Under the pieces are notes generated by a model. That model saw nothing but the letters and a program-made list of their open reading frames with translations, was not told where the DNA came from and ran no database searches. Of a stretch of DNA of 64,000 nucleotides, positions 41,726 through 51,045 are shown one piece after another. Origin of the DNA: Candidatus Omnitrophota bacterium (lineage in GTDB: Bacteria > Omnitrophota > Omnitrophia > Omnitrophales > Aquincolibacteriaceae); the NCBI GenBank assembly GCA_020632475.1, contig JACKFM010000005.1:1-64000 (forward strand). The letters run 5' to 3'. The first letter of the stretch is position 1. Each line of letters opens with the position of its first letter. The translations under genes were made by a program, and so were the position numbers.

Positions 41726-43660
41726 CTATTCTTTCTGCTTCAATTCCACTGTTATCGTTTGGGCATTCTTGGCGGCTTCCATATTCTTCTTCACCGTTTC
41801 AAGCAATTCCTTAGCCTTCTTGTGTTCACGGTCAATCTGAAGAGCATCTTCCAAAGCTTTTCGCGCACCCAGAAGATTCGTCTTCTTCATTTCGGCAATC
41901 GCAATCCCCAAATGAGTATCGGCATCCAACCATTTTTTTGATGCCGCGATGCGAAACTGCTGCAGGGCCGGATCAGGCTGCTCGACGTTCAAATAGACAT
42001 ATCCGATATTTTTATAAAGATTGGCTTCTTTTTCTTTGTCATTATCCGTGTAGCGCAACGCTTCATTAAACATGGCCAGGGCCTGGCGATAGTCTCCGGT
42101 TTGAGAAAAGGCGACGCCCATCATTCCATAAATATCCGGGTCATCTTTTTGAACCTGTAATATGTTTGCAAATTCACGCGCACTGTCGCTCCATTGTCCC
42201 TGTCTAAAATAGATCTCGCCTAAATTGCGGTGGCAGTCAATCGTACTCTGTACACGGCAGGCCGCTTTTAAATAACGGATCGCCTCTTTCGGGTTATCCA
42301 TTCTCAAATGAATAGCCCCCATATTGTTATACGTATCATAAAGCTGGCTCTTCTCAAGCCCGCTTTTCTTTCCGTGCCGGGCATTGCTCTTGATAATGTT
42401 AATTGCATCATTCATATACCGCAGCGCCAGACTATACTGCCCTTTTAAGTAGTAGGACGAACCGATATAACTCAAAAGCCTGACGTTCCCAGGATCTTTT
42501 TTTAAAAAATTCTGAAATTCGGAAATGGCTTTATCATATTGGCCGCGTTTCATCTGAACCACAGCCAGATTAATGCGGATATCCTGATTCTCCGGGTTAA
42601 TCGCCAGATACTGGCTCCAGATACGGTAGGCCTGGTCATAGTTTCCGGTGTTAAAATAGGAACCTCCAAGAACCTCAAGCGCCTGGGCCTTTTTAGCGGC
42701 CTGTCCGGGCATTTGAAACCCCGTAACCGCTCTCGACAATGAACGGATCGCCTCGTGGTAGTGCCCGGTTTTTGCATAAAGAATACCAAGATCGGCATGA
42801 ATCTGCGGATTCTCGGGATCCTGCGCTTCGGCTTTTTTCCAGACCTTGATGGCATCTTCCGGTTGATTCAGATTAAGATAAAAAATTCCGAGTCCATAAT
42901 AAAAATCAAAGGATTGCTCATAGACCATGAGTTTAAGATACGCTCCGACAAGCTGCTGGCTCAAGCGCGGATCAAGATGATCTCCTCCCTGACTAAAATC
43001 CAGTTTTTTGGTCATCATGATGATTTCATGATTATCTAAGTCAAATCTCGTGGGAAGCTGCCGGTCAACGACCGGTGACATAATACTGGTCTTATCGTCG
43101 GTATGAATCGCACCGAAAACATGGCCGAGCTCATGCACAAGCACCGTTTCCTCCTGCACCTTATAAAGCGGATTATTCGGGTAACGCAGTACCAGATACC
43201 CGGCCAAAGGACTGGCCCTTCCGATAACGTGCAGCTCCTTCATATCCACATTTTTAGGGATCTTCGTCATGTGCATGAGGCCGATCACAAGATCCGCTCC
43301 GCCCTGCCCGATCGGGTATTTACCCTGCAGATCATTCATGGCAGCCATCGTGTCAATCACTTTAGCGCCCGGATTCCAATCAATGTAGTTTCTTTCGACT
43401 AATTTAATCTTAAATTCAGTTTCAAAAATCTTTGAAGCATAAGCCAGCCGTTTTTTAAAATTCTGTTTCCAGCCGTGAATCTTCTTAAAACTGGGCGCAA
43501 CGGCGATGTCCACCTGAAGTGTCCTTAATTCATCCGGAGACGCGAATCCGGTTTTTGCCGTCTGCAGAAGAAAAAAAATCATAAGAAGCGCAGCGGATAG
43601 AAATTTTTTATGGGGATGACAACGGTCTGGGATCGGGAAAAGACGGGGTACTCTATTCAA
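41726..43660 (-). CDS. Exported metzincin-like metalloprotease with TPR repeats
   Basis: A 644-residue protein. A signal peptide covers residues about 18-40. The N-terminal domain carries the full metzincin zinc motif H176-E-L-G-H180-V-F-G-A-I-H186 and a downstream Met-turn (SIM194SP), so it should be an active zinc protease of the archaemetzincin/matrixin type. Residues about 240-630 are about ten tetratricopeptide repeats (phrases such as AIKVWKKAEAQDPENPQIHADLG and YDQAYRIWSQYLAINP, shortened), likely for protein contacts. The start is TTG and overlaps the previous small gene by 8 bases; no internal ATG gives an intact signal peptide, so coupled translation from TTG is the best choice. The substrate is unknown. 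Confidence 0.88.
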   Translation of the reverse strand: MNRVPRLFPIPDRCHPHKKFLSAALLMIFFLLQTAKTGFASPDELRTLQVDIAVAPSFKKIHGWKQNFKKRLAYASKIFETEFKIKLVERNYIDWNPGAKVIDTMAAMNDLQGKYPIGQGGADLVIGLMHMTKIPKNVDMKELHVIGRASPLAGYLVLRYPNNPLYKVQEETVLVHELGHVFGAIHTDDKTSIMSPVVDRQLPTRFDLDNHEIIMMTKKLDFSQGGDHLDPRLSQQLVGAYLKLMVYEQSFDFYYGLGIFYLNLNQPEDAIKVWKKAEAQDPENPQIHADLGILYAKTGHYHEAIRSLSRAVTGFQMPGQAAKKAQALEVLGGSYFNTGNYDQAYRIWSQYLAINPENQDIRINLAVVQMKRGQYDKAISEFQNFLKKDPGNVRLLSYIGSSYYLKGQYSLALRYMNDAINIIKSNARHGKKSGLEKSQLYDTYNNMGAIHLRMDNPKEAIRYLKAACRVQSTIDCHRNLGEIYFRQGQWSDSAREFANILQVQKDDPDIYGMMGVAFSQTGDYRQALAMFNEALRYTDNDKEKEANLYKNIGYVYLNVEQPDPALQQFRIAASKKWLDADTHLGIAIAEMKKTNLLGARKALEDALQIDREHKKAKELLETVKKNMEAAKNAQTITVELKQKE

Positions 43661-43904
43661 GATTTGTACTTTCTTTCAGTTTTCTTAAGGCCGAGCTCAG
43701 CCGCGTCAAACTTTCAATACGCGCCCTCAGCTCTTCTTTATTATCCTCGGAGGCAAGCAGTTTGACTAGCCCCGAAGAGGTTTCTTCTTCGGATAATTTT
43801 GGGGCGGCCTTGGCTTGCCCCGGCTTCTCGGCAAAGACGGAAAGCGGACAGAAAAAAAGCGCGGCAAAGATCAAAACGATTAAAAAAAGAGATGCTTTTC
43901 TCAT
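43653..43904 (-). CDS. Small exported protein of unknown function
   Basis: An 83-residue protein. Residues 1-25 are a signal peptide ending in VFA, and the mature part is a charged helix (phrases LSEEETSSGLVKLL and EELRARIESLTRLSSALRKL) that may form a coiled coil. I do not recognise a family. It lies between the S41 protease and the metzincin-TPR gene and overlaps the latter by 8 bases, which suggests a shared transcript and perhaps an adaptor or inhibitor role for one of the proteases. That role is inference only. Confidence 0.7.
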   Translation of the reverse strand: MRKASLFLIVLIFAALFFCPLSVFAEKPGQAKAAPKLSEEETSSGLVKLLASEDNKEELRARIESLTRLSSALRKLKESTNLE

Positions 43905-43925
43905 AGCTCGATTTCTTTTTGTTGA

Positions 43926-45107
43926 TTACATATACTCTTTAAGCAAATCAAAAACCTTCAGGATCTGCCAGTCCGGTCCGTCGCTGTCGGAATCTTTCTC
44001 AACGATCACATCCGGAGTCAACCCCACATGGTTAATATCACGTCCCTGGGGGCTCCGGTAACTGGCGGTCGTCAACTTCATCGCGCTCCGGTCATCCAGA
44101 GGAATCACCGACTGCACCGAAGCCTTTCCGTAAGTTTGAACACCGACTAACGTACCCAGACCATAGTCCTGCATAGCTGCTGAAAAAATCTCTGAGGCAC
44201 TTGCCGATTTTTCGTTCACGAGAATAAATAACTTCGGGATCTCTTTAAGCGTAAACTCCCCCGAAGACACATACTCCTTACGCTGTTCTTCGACCTTACT
44301 GGCCACCGAGACAATCTTCTTTCCGGCTTCAAGGAACCTTTCGGATAAGGCCACCGCCGAAGGCAAAAGCCCTCCGTCATTATCCCGAAGATCGATAATC
44401 AAAGCCTTCATTCCCTGCCCCGATAAATCTGAAAGCGCTTTGTCAATCTGGCCGGGCGTGCGCTCCTGCCAGTTGGCAATCCTGAAATAACCCACCTGAC
44501 GCCCGACCATACGGACATCCTGAACTGACTCAATTTCAATATTTTCACGGATAATTTCAATGTCAAAAATCTTGTGTTCCATCACACGATTCACGGTCAG
44601 GGTAATCGGCTGCCCGGCCTCGCCCCTTAATTTCGAAGCCACATCGGGTAACGCCCAACCTTTAACCGATTCCCCGTCGATTTTTAAAATAAAATCGCCC
44701 GGGCGTACATCCGCACGCGCTGCAGGACTTCCGGGCTTAACCCCCTTCACTCCGGGGAACTCATTCACAATTTCCATCATAATCCCGATTCCGGCATATT
44801 CGCCCCGGATATGAATCTGAAGAATTTCAAATTTCTGAGGATCAATAAATTCAGAATGTTTATCCAGGCTTGAAAGCATACCTTTGACTGCCTCGTAAAG
44901 CATCTGACGCGCATCCACCGGGTTGACATAAGCCTCTTCAATCACCCCCAGGGCTTTTGAAAAAAGCTTCAGCTCCTCGATAAATCCCGGACCTTCCGGA
45001 GCCGCCGGCGCCGCCTTTCCGACTGAAACCGGAACACTGAGACAGAAGAGTAATAACAAAGAAAGACCGATGCTTTTAATCCGTTTAATTCTTTTTGAAT
45101 AAGACAT
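43926..45107 (-). CDS. S41 C-terminal processing protease with PDZ domain
   Basis: A 393-residue CtpA/Prc-type protease. I start it at the ATG at 45107, which is preceded by AGGA and followed at once by a signal peptide (about 1-32); the open frame upstream reads through heptad-like intergenic DNA. A PDZ domain covers about 95-180 (phrase RGEYAGIGIMME, then GSPAARADVRPGDFILKIDG). The protease core has IIDLRDNDGGLL, the SASASE motif with the catalytic Ser near 303, and the general-base Lys328 in YGKAS. It cleaves exported proteins near their C-termini in the periplasm. It follows the GspK-like gene and precedes two exported proteins, one a metzincin. The shortness matches CtpA/CtpB rather than the larger Prc. 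Confidence 0.92.
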   Translation of the reverse strand: MSYSKRIKRIKSIGLSLLLLFCLSVPVSVGKAAPAAPEGPGFIEELKLFSKALGVIEEAYVNPVDARQMLYEAVKGMLSSLDKHSEFIDPQKFEILQIHIRGEYAGIGIMMEIVNEFPGVKGVKPGSPAARADVRPGDFILKIDGESVKGWALPDVASKLRGEAGQPITLTVNRVMEHKIFDIEIIRENIEIESVQDVRMVGRQVGYFRIANWQERTPGQIDKALSDLSGQGMKALIIDLRDNDGGLLPSAVALSERFLEAGKKIVSVASKVEEQRKEYVSSGEFTLKEIPKLFILVNEKSASASEIFSAAMQDYGLGTLVGVQTYGKASVQSVIPLDDRSAMKLTTASYRSPQGRDINHVGLTPDVIVEKDSDSDGPDWQILKVFDLLKEYM

Positions 45108-45132
45108 TTTATCCTCGCTCTCCTTTAGTTCA

Positions 45133-45213
45133 ATGTCTGAAAGTCTGAAGGTCTCAAAGTCCTCCCTGGCACAACTGAGGACTTTCAACTTTTAGACTTT
45201 TTAACTTTCAACA
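45133..45213. repeat. Heptad/octad repeat DNA at the 3' end of the GspK-like gene
   Basis: On the plus strand 45133-45170 shows TCTGAAAG, TCTGAAGG, TCTCAAAG (8-base units), and 45174-45213 shows CTTTCAA, CTTTTAG, ACTTTTT, AACTTTC (7-base units). On the coding strand the second run covers the GspK stop codon and then places TAA and TGA 7 bases apart. Confidence 0.7.
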
Positions 45214-46268
45214 AAACCTTCATGCCAACTTTTAATTCCGCCGCCGCGTTCGACAACACAAGTGATCATATAAGTCCTAGTGCGGTTATTCAGACGCCCG
45301 ACACTGCGAATCGTAAAATAATGTGATGAGACGCTTGTCTGCCCCTTGGATAAACGCCGGGTAAATTCGTTCATCTCCCCATCGCTCAATCCGATCACCT
45401 CATTCAATTCGGAAGGTGCCGCTTCAATCGAGGAAAAAACGTTATCATCAAACGTCCCCTCTTTGCCGTCGCGACCGCGCCGATATTCGATCATTTTGTC
45501 GATAATCGACGGTGCCATGCCTAATCCCGTCAGGGCCACGCTTGAGGCGGTATTCAAATTAACCTGCTGGCCGCCATAAATACTCACATAGGGCTCTATT
45601 TTTTTAAGAAGCCCCGGCGTCATTCCTTTGACAAAAAGAAGCTCCTCCAGAGTTTCGATATTTTTATTCTTAGCCACATAGGGCGGTGAAAGAGTCTTAT
45701 AGTAACGGCTCTCAGCCCCGTCCGGATATGAATGCTCGTCTTCATCCCGCCAGTCGAGAATACTTTCAGCCAGCTGCGAAGCCTTCTCCTGACTGATCTT
45801 TGCCGCCGCGGCAAAGGCCCGTCGCAAAACAGCCGGCTCATCATAAAGGTTGAGGTTAATCTTACTCTCTTCATCCACAACACCATAGAGAAAATTCTTC
45901 GTGCTTTCGTCTAATTTTTCATCAATCGGCCAGAGTTTAACAACCGAAAAAGTTCCTCCGTCAATTTCAATGTCCTTAAAATAAGCCGGGTTAGTACTCC
46001 ACTGCTCATTCAAACGGTCAATCACGGGGCCCTTATCAAGGGGTTTTGTCTGTATAATCTGAAGAGCCCTTTGCACCCCGGCATCGGCAACCCGGCGGAT
46101 CCGGGCACGATCTTCAAGCATTCCGATGCTTTTCAAACGCTGGCGTGCCATCCCTCCGACCGAAAGCGTAAAAATAGAAATCATCACCACCAGCCAAATC
46201 ACCAGAATTAAAATACTACCCTTCTGGTGATGCTGGCATGGACTTGGGCTTTCGAATGTTCTACGCAT
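45201..46268 (-). CDS. gspK: GspK-like type II secretion minor pseudopilin
   Basis: A 355-residue protein. The ATG at 46268 overlaps the stop of the previous gene (ATGCGTAG) and places a prepilin-type sequence at the start: basic residues, then KG17-S18 and a hydrophobic helix (ILILVIWLVVMISIFTL). Cleavage after Gly17 is expected from the prepilin peptidase rule. GspK caps the pseudopilus tip in type II secretion and is larger than other pseudopilins, as here. The GspK-type SAM-like helical region is visible (phrases LLDWRDEDEH-like ILDWRDEDEHSYPDG, then VNLNTASSVALTGLGM). No other gsp gene is in the window, so it is an isolated copy or the end of a cluster located elsewhere. Confidence 0.85.
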   Translation of the reverse strand: MRRTFESPSPCQHHQKGSILILVIWLVVMISIFTLSVGGMARQRLKSIGMLEDRARIRRVADAGVQRALQIIQTKPLDKGPVIDRLNEQWSTNPAYFKDIEIDGGTFSVVKLWPIDEKLDESTKNFLYGVVDEESKINLNLYDEPAVLRRAFAAAAKISQEKASQLAESILDWRDEDEHSYPDGAESRYYKTLSPPYVAKNKNIETLEELLFVKGMTPGLLKKIEPYVSIYGGQQVNLNTASSVALTGLGMAPSIIDKMIEYRRGRDGKEGTFDDNVFSSIEAAPSELNEVIGLSDGEMNEFTRRLSKGQTSVSSHYFTIRSVGRLNNRTRTYMITCVVERGGGIKSWHEGFVES

Positions 46269-46608
46269 CCTTTTCCTGATGCTTTTTAAGCTCACTGACA
46301 TCCTCTTGCAGCCGGACCACTTTTTCATCAAGCGTTTGGATCTGTTCGGACAAAGCCGTAAATAACCGTGCAAGGTACTGATCCAGCGGTTCGGGCTGAA
46401 CCACACCGCCGATTTTCTCAACCCGGCGGTCCGCGGCAATATTAAAAATAACCCCGGCTTTTTTAACTCCGCCACTAGACTCATCAGCTCCGAAAACCGG
46501 ATGAATATTTAAAAAGAGCATGGCAATCGCAATAAAAAAAAAGGGATAGCCGACAATACGCCCACGACATTTGGGTCTTTTCTGATCTATTTTCTTATTT
46601 TGAATCAT
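46261..46608 (-). CDS. Small exported coiled-coil protein upstream of gspK
   Basis: A 115-residue protein with a hydrophobic export helix (about 20-40, ending VFGA) and a C-terminal coiled coil (about 75-112, phrase LSEQIQTLDEKVVRLQEDVSEL shortened to its heptads). The middle phrase GVIFNIAADRRVEKIGGVVQPEP is unfamiliar. It has an AGGGAAC site before the ATG and its stop overlaps the GspK start by 8 bases, so it is probably co-translated and may assist pseudopilus assembly or secretion. The family is not recognised. Confidence 0.7.
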   Translation of the reverse strand: MIQNKKIDQKRPKCRGRIVGYPFFFIAIAMLFLNIHPVFGADESSGGVKKAGVIFNIAADRRVEKIGGVVQPEPLDQYLARLFTALSEQIQTLDEKVVRLQEDVSELKKHQEKDA

Positions 46609-46930
46609 ATGTTCCCTATTGGGTTAAATGATGGGTATGGGTGTCTTCATATAGATCGTCTAGAATGGAGGGATTCTTCAAAAGAAAATCGATCGGAGAA
46701 AGGAATGAAAAACAAAGAAAAAAGACACCGGATACCCTCTTTCGAACGGATCCGATGCCTTTTGATTAGAATCGGTTTCATAAGGGGTGGTTGAAGTCAA
46801 AGAAGCAGAAGAATCGAGGATGGCAAGGCGCGTGAAGCAGTCGATGCCTGGGAGCATCGCCGATGGAGCGCAACGTAGCCAGCCAAAGTTTATACCGCTT
46901 CGACACTTAGCAACACTTGTGAAACCGCTT
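46609..46930. other. Intergenic region without a gene
   Basis: 322 bases with no supported coding sequence on either strand. It holds a small hairpin GATGC-CTGGGA-GCATC near 46838-46853 inside a GC-richer stretch (46800-46880) that looks like a degenerate dispersed repeat. The rest is AT-rich and could contain the promoter of the GspK transcript, but no clear -35/-10 pair was found. Confidence 0.5.
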
Positions 46931-47260
46931 CTAGTGGATTTCGGCCAAAGTCAATTCGTTCTGCTGATTACGGCGGATTTTTTCCATACGAGCCTGAGTG
47001 ACCAGATGCTTGCGCCATTTTCTTTGAGCAGTGCGCAATTCCAGCTTTAATTCACGCACGACCTGATGCAGATCCCGGCTTGAATCTTCCCAATTTGAAT
47101 ACTGATAAAACTCAGCGATGCGCTCTAGCTGCCGGCGCACATAGGTTTTCATCCGTTGGGCCGCTTCATCTGAAAACGCTTCTAGCTGGATACTTAATTC
47201 TTCATATTCTCCAACCAGCCGGTCCAGCAATGATTTCTTCATCAAATAGGTAATTCCCAT
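46931..47260 (-). CDS. Small helical protein of unknown function
   Basis: A 109-residue, highly charged, almost wholly helical protein (phrases YEELSIQLEAFSDEAAQRM and RDLHQVVRELKLELRTAQRK). No signal peptide or membrane helix is visible, so it should be cytoplasmic. A GGAGAAGG ribosome site precedes the ATG. It lies between the histidine kinase gene and the GspK cluster, with gaps of more than 200 bases on both sides, so it may be transcribed alone. The family is not recognised. Confidence 0.65.
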   Translation of the reverse strand: MGITYLMKKSLLDRLVGEYEELSIQLEAFSDEAAQRMKTYVRRQLERIAEFYQYSNWEDSSRDLHQVVRELKLELRTAQRKWRKHLVTQARMEKIRRNQQNELTLAEIH

Positions 47261-47483
47261 GCCCTTCTCCTGTTCTAGCGCACCGTCAATATTGAAATAT
47301 TGGGTTTGAGCTCAAATCTTGATGCGGTACTAGCCGTATTAAAACGACAATGCTATTAATTAAATGTTTTATAATGAGTTTGAATTGTAGCATTGGGAAA
47401 ATTAAAAGAAGATTAAATCAGAATTAAAAAATATTAATTTGAAACCGGGCTTAAAAGCAATTAATTGTAATGATTTGAAGGGG

Positions 47484-48968
47484 TTACAACGATTCAAAAA
47501 GTGGTAGGACGATTTGAACAACGGTTCCTTGAGAAAAAGTACTGGTGATATCAATTTCACCGCCATGGGCTTCACAAATCGCTTTTGCAATACTAAGGCC
47601 CAAACCGGCTCCTTCCAATGAGCGAGCCTGATCAGACCGGTAAAAGCGGTCAAATATTTTGGCCAGGGCCTGTTCTTCAATGCCGATACCGGTATCGCGG
47701 ATTTGAATCCGGGCCTTGTTCTTCTTTTCGCGGGAAAGCCGGATTTCCACAACACCCTCTTTATGGCTGAATTTAACGGCGTTATCAATTAGATTTGAAA
47801 AAAGCCGTTTAAGATAAAGCGCATCGCCTTTGACATAAAGACCTTCAGCCAAATCGGATTCAAGAACAACTTGCTTTGACTGCGCCCTCTCAAAAAATAA
47901 GTCTTTAATCTGAGCCAGTATTTCCGACAGGTCCGTTTTTTTCATCTCAAAGCGAAGCTGCTTGGCATCGCTTTTCAAAAGCAGCATCAGGTCATGAACC
48001 AAACGAATTAGTTCATCCACCTCACCGGCAATCGTCCTGAGCGTCTCATTCAAACTCTCAATCGAACGCGGTTTTCTTAAAGCTAAATCAATTTCGCCTT
48101 TAATAATCGCCAAAGGCGTCTTGAGCTCATGCGAAATATCCGAACTGAATTCGCGCGTAGCCTTAGTCGAGGCCTCAATCCGGTCCATCATTTCATTCAG
48201 GGTTCCGGCCAGGCGGTCAACCTCATCCCCGGTGTCGGTTCTGGGCAGACGCGCATTGAGATAGGCCGCCGTAATATGGCGTGCCTCGCGGATCATATGA
48301 TCCACGGGTCTAAACGATCGTTTGGCCAGAAACCATCCGGCAACACAGGCGGCCAAAACGGCTCCGGGAATAGAAATTAGAATGATAGTCACCAACCGCC
48401 TCAGAGTGTTTTCGATCTCATCAATCGGCACACCCAATTGAATAATCACAAGAGGACGGGCTTTAAAGCGCAGCCTTTTATAATACAGCCTGATGGGTTT
48501 TTTCTGAAAATGGATGGTCTGAAAAGAATAACCGCTTTCCATAAAAATCGAATCACGCTCATGGTCAGGGAAAATAATCTCTTTTTCCCACCCTTTGAGA
48601 TTACCGGCCATATTAATCTGATCAGCGCTGATCAGCCGGATCATCATGGTGCTCCGGTCAACAATCTGCACAATACGCTTCCAATGACTCAAATCGTTAA
48701 GCATTCGCAGATATTCCTCGGACCCGGGTTGTAAAGCCGTCTCGGAAATACGGTCGTTCAAATGCCTGCTGAGGTAATGGTGGATGGACGATTCTATTTT
48801 CAGGGCTTCCTCGGACATTTTCTTGTCGACGTCCACATAAAGCACGCGGGAAAATTCCGTGTACATAAAAACCGAAAACGCCGAGAGGATTACCGCCAGG
48901 ACAAACGCATACCAGAGAGTCAGTTGAACTTTAACCGATTTAAACCGTTTCAGTGTGTTTGCCGGCAT
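47484..48968 (-). CDS. Membrane sensor histidine kinase
   Basis: A 494-residue kinase from the ATG at 48968. Two membrane helices (about 14-36 and 191-215) flank a periplasmic sensor region of about 150 residues. A HAMP linker follows (FRPVDHMIREA to NEMMDRI), then a HisKA domain with the phospho-acceptor His near 280 in SHELKTPLA. The ATPase domain has an N box (LFSNLIDNAVKFS), G1 (RDTGIGIEE) and G2 (GAGLGLSIA). The layout is that of CusS/QseC-type sensors. The OmpR-family regulator gene lies 180 bases upstream and is its likely partner. The signal is unknown; the neighbouring exported protease genes suggest envelope stress or export as a trigger, which is inference. Confidence 0.92.
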   Translation of the reverse strand: MPANTLKRFKSVKVQLTLWYAFVLAVILSAFSVFMYTEFSRVLYVDVDKKMSEEALKIESSIHHYLSRHLNDRISETALQPGSEEYLRMLNDLSHWKRIVQIVDRSTMMIRLISADQINMAGNLKGWEKEIIFPDHERDSIFMESGYSFQTIHFQKKPIRLYYKRLRFKARPLVIIQLGVPIDEIENTLRRLVTIILISIPGAVLAACVAGWFLAKRSFRPVDHMIREARHITAAYLNARLPRTDTGDEVDRLAGTLNEMMDRIEASTKATREFSSDISHELKTPLAIIKGEIDLALRKPRSIESLNETLRTIAGEVDELIRLVHDLMLLLKSDAKQLRFEMKKTDLSEILAQIKDLFFERAQSKQVVLESDLAEGLYVKGDALYLKRLFSNLIDNAVKFSHKEGVVEIRLSREKKNKARIQIRDTGIGIEEQALAKIFDRFYRSDQARSLEGAGLGLSIAKAICEAHGGEIDITSTFSQGTVVQIVLPLFESL

Positions 48969-49148
48969 CAAATATTTGAAGGACGCAATCGTTTCGGGAT
49001 TGCGCAGGTTGATTCTAAGTAACAGTGCATAATTCGTTGTGTTTTTGAAAAAGAAAATCTAAAGGACAAATATTAAAAGACTTTTGATCGATTACTTAGA
49101 GCACCGAACAAAACTTTTTTTGTCAGGCTCACTTCATTTGAAGGAAAA

Positions 49149-49823
49149 TTATTGATTAATAAAACGATAGCCCGCTCCCCGCATAGTTTCAATCATGCTC
49201 TGTGAGCGCCCTTTGTCGATTTTCTTACGCAAAAAATTGATATAAACGTCAATCGTATTACTCATGGGATCAAAATGTAAATCCCAGACATGTTCGGCAA
49301 TCTGCGAACGTGTTACCACTTCCCCTTTTTTACGCATCAAAAATTCAAGAAGGGCAAATTCTTTCTGGGACAGACCGACTTCATCGCCCTGCACCCAGAC
49401 TCTGCGCGAGAGAAGATCGACTTTGATGTGTCCCGATTCTAAAATAACGGCCTTCTGCAAATCCCCCGGCCGGCGAAGAAGCGCACGAATACGCGCTAAA
49501 AGCTCATCAAAAGCAAAGGGTTTAGTCAAATAATCATCAGCACCCTGATCCAGCCCTTTGATTTTATCTTCCAGACTATCCCTCGCGGTCAGCATGAGAA
49601 CCGGAATGTTCAGTTCTTTTTTCCGGATTTTTGAGCAGAGTGTCATTCCGCTCATTTTGGGAAGATTTAAATCAAGAATAATCAGATCATATTCATTTAA
49701 AAGCACATACTCCCATCCTTTTTCACCGTCCTCGGCCGCATCCACAGCATAGCCTTCTTCTTTCAGGCCCCGGACGATAAAACTGGCCATCTTCACCTCA
49801 TCTTCGACAAGTAAAATTCTCAT
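49149..49823 (-). CDS. OmpR-family response regulator
   Basis: A 224-residue two-domain regulator. The receiver domain has the acidic pair at Glu7-Asp8, the phosphorylated Asp51 (IILDLNLP), Thr79 and Lys101 (LTKPF). The C-terminal winged-helix (about 125-222) has the OmpR/PhoB phrases LSQKEFALLEFLM, ITxxVW-like IAEHVWDLHFDPMSN and IETMRGAGYRF. The sequence is closest in style to CusR/QseB/CopR regulators, which often control envelope and metal responses. It is transcribed with the histidine kinase that follows. Its target genes cannot be read from the window; no clear direct-repeat box was found nearby. Confidence 0.94.
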   Translation of the reverse strand: MRILLVEDEVKMASFIVRGLKEEGYAVDAAEDGEKGWEYVLLNEYDLIILDLNLPKMSGMTLCSKIRKKELNIPVLMLTARDSLEDKIKGLDQGADDYLTKPFAFDELLARIRALLRRPGDLQKAVILESGHIKVDLLSRRVWVQGDEVGLSQKEFALLEFLMRKKGEVVTRSQIAEHVWDLHFDPMSNTIDVYINFLRKKIDKGRSQSMIETMRGAGYRFINQ

Positions 49824-49860
49824 TCCCTGAACTCCTTGAACGGTACCCTTGAATCTGTGT

Positions 49861-51000
49861 TCATCTGTGCAGAATCAATCTGTGATTATCTGTGTCTTTA
49901 AACCTTCTCGGATCAAACGGCTTCAACTCTTGGGGCATTTTACCCGACAAAATCCCTTTCGCCAAGAGTTCCCCCATATAGGGACCGATCAGGATTCCGC
50001 TGCGATAATATCCGGCTGCCGCAAAATAGTTTTCAATCCGCGTCTTTCCGATAAGGGGCTTAAAATCTCTCGCCCTGGGCCTGAGGCCCGCCCAAGCCGC
50101 AGCCTCCGGCATGGTCTTCGTCTCAGGCAAATACCGTGTAATACGCCGGCGAATTCCGGCGATCCCCTTCGCCGTGACGCGTGGTCTAAAACCCGCATTC
50201 TCAAGCGTCGATCCGGTCAAAAAACGGTTTTGTTCAAAGGGAACGATGTACAACCCATCCAGAGAATGAACGATGACTTTTTTGCGGGAATCCCCTTTGA
50301 GGATCAAAATCTGTCCGCGCATCGGCCGCACCGGAAACTTAATCCCCAACCCGACGGATTGAGATCCCCAGCAACCGAGCGCATTCACAATCCGTTTTGA
50401 AAAATAAACACCTCGATCCGTCCCGACCTTAAAAAAACCGGTTTTGGAATCTTTTTCAAGATGCTTAATCCGGCCAAACAGCGCCCGCCCCCCCATCTGC
50501 CTGATTCGGCAGAGGACATTTTTTTTAAGCTGTGACGCATGGACTTTTCCGACTGAGGGCAAATAAACTCCCGAACGGACTTCCCCGGAAAGATAAGGCC
50601 ACTTTTTCAAAAGTTGTCCGGCGCTTAGAAGACGCGCATCTTTTAAATATTTTTTCTGCCAGGCAAACCGTTTTTTTAAAAGCCGTTCGTGCTCCTCGGT
50701 CAAAGCCATATAGACTAGTCCAGACCCAATAAAACCCGAATCCGATCCCGTAGCCTTTTTAAGTTCTTTGAGGAAACTCGGATAATAGGCCGCGGCCTTA
50801 CAATTCATTTTAAAAAGGTGTGTCGGATTTTCAATTTCAAGTACGGGGTCAAGGATCCCCGATGCGGCTTCTGTTGCACGTCCGGGGTTTTCGGCAGGTC
50901 CGATGATGAGCGTGTCTTCTCCGCGTTTTTGAAGCGCGAGCGCTGTCCCAAGTCCCGCAATACCGTTTCCAAGAATAATTGTTCCGTATATCTTTTTCAT
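49861..51000 (-). CDS. ThiO/DadA-type FAD-dependent amine oxidase
   Basis: A 379-residue flavoprotein from the ATG at 51000; a GTG 21 bases upstream is also possible and neither has a clear ribosome site. The N-terminal dinucleotide fold is plain (IILGNGIAGLGTALAL, GxGxxG at about 11-16). The C-terminal phrases WAGLRPRARDFKPLIG and YFAAAGYYRSGILIGPYMGELL are typical of glycine oxidase ThiO and D-amino-acid dehydrogenase DadA. It would oxidise glycine or a similar amino acid to the imine with FAD. ThiO makes dehydroglycine for thiazole synthesis, but no thi gene is near; proximity to glyA is compatible with glycine metabolism. Exact substrate uncertain. Confidence 0.82.
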   Translation of the reverse strand: MKKIYGTIILGNGIAGLGTALALQKRGEDTLIIGPAENPGRATEAASGILDPVLEIENPTHLFKMNCKAAAYYPSFLKELKKATGSDSGFIGSGLVYMALTEEHERLLKKRFAWQKKYLKDARLLSAGQLLKKWPYLSGEVRSGVYLPSVGKVHASQLKKNVLCRIRQMGGRALFGRIKHLEKDSKTGFFKVGTDRGVYFSKRIVNALGCWGSQSVGLGIKFPVRPMRGQILILKGDSRKKVIVHSLDGLYIVPFEQNRFLTGSTLENAGFRPRVTAKGIAGIRRRITRYLPETKTMPEAAAWAGLRPRARDFKPLIGKTRIENYFAAAGYYRSGILIGPYMGELLAKGILSGKMPQELKPFDPRRFKDTDNHRLILHR

Positions 51001-51045
51001 CGGGCAGAACCGGAACGGCACGGAGGCCTTTGAGCTTTTTTGATA

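Noticed and set aside
46780..46900. A tRNA or small RNA gene in the GC-richer intergenic stretch
   Set aside because: The small hairpin does not extend to a cloverleaf and no CCA end, T-loop or D-loop sequence is present.
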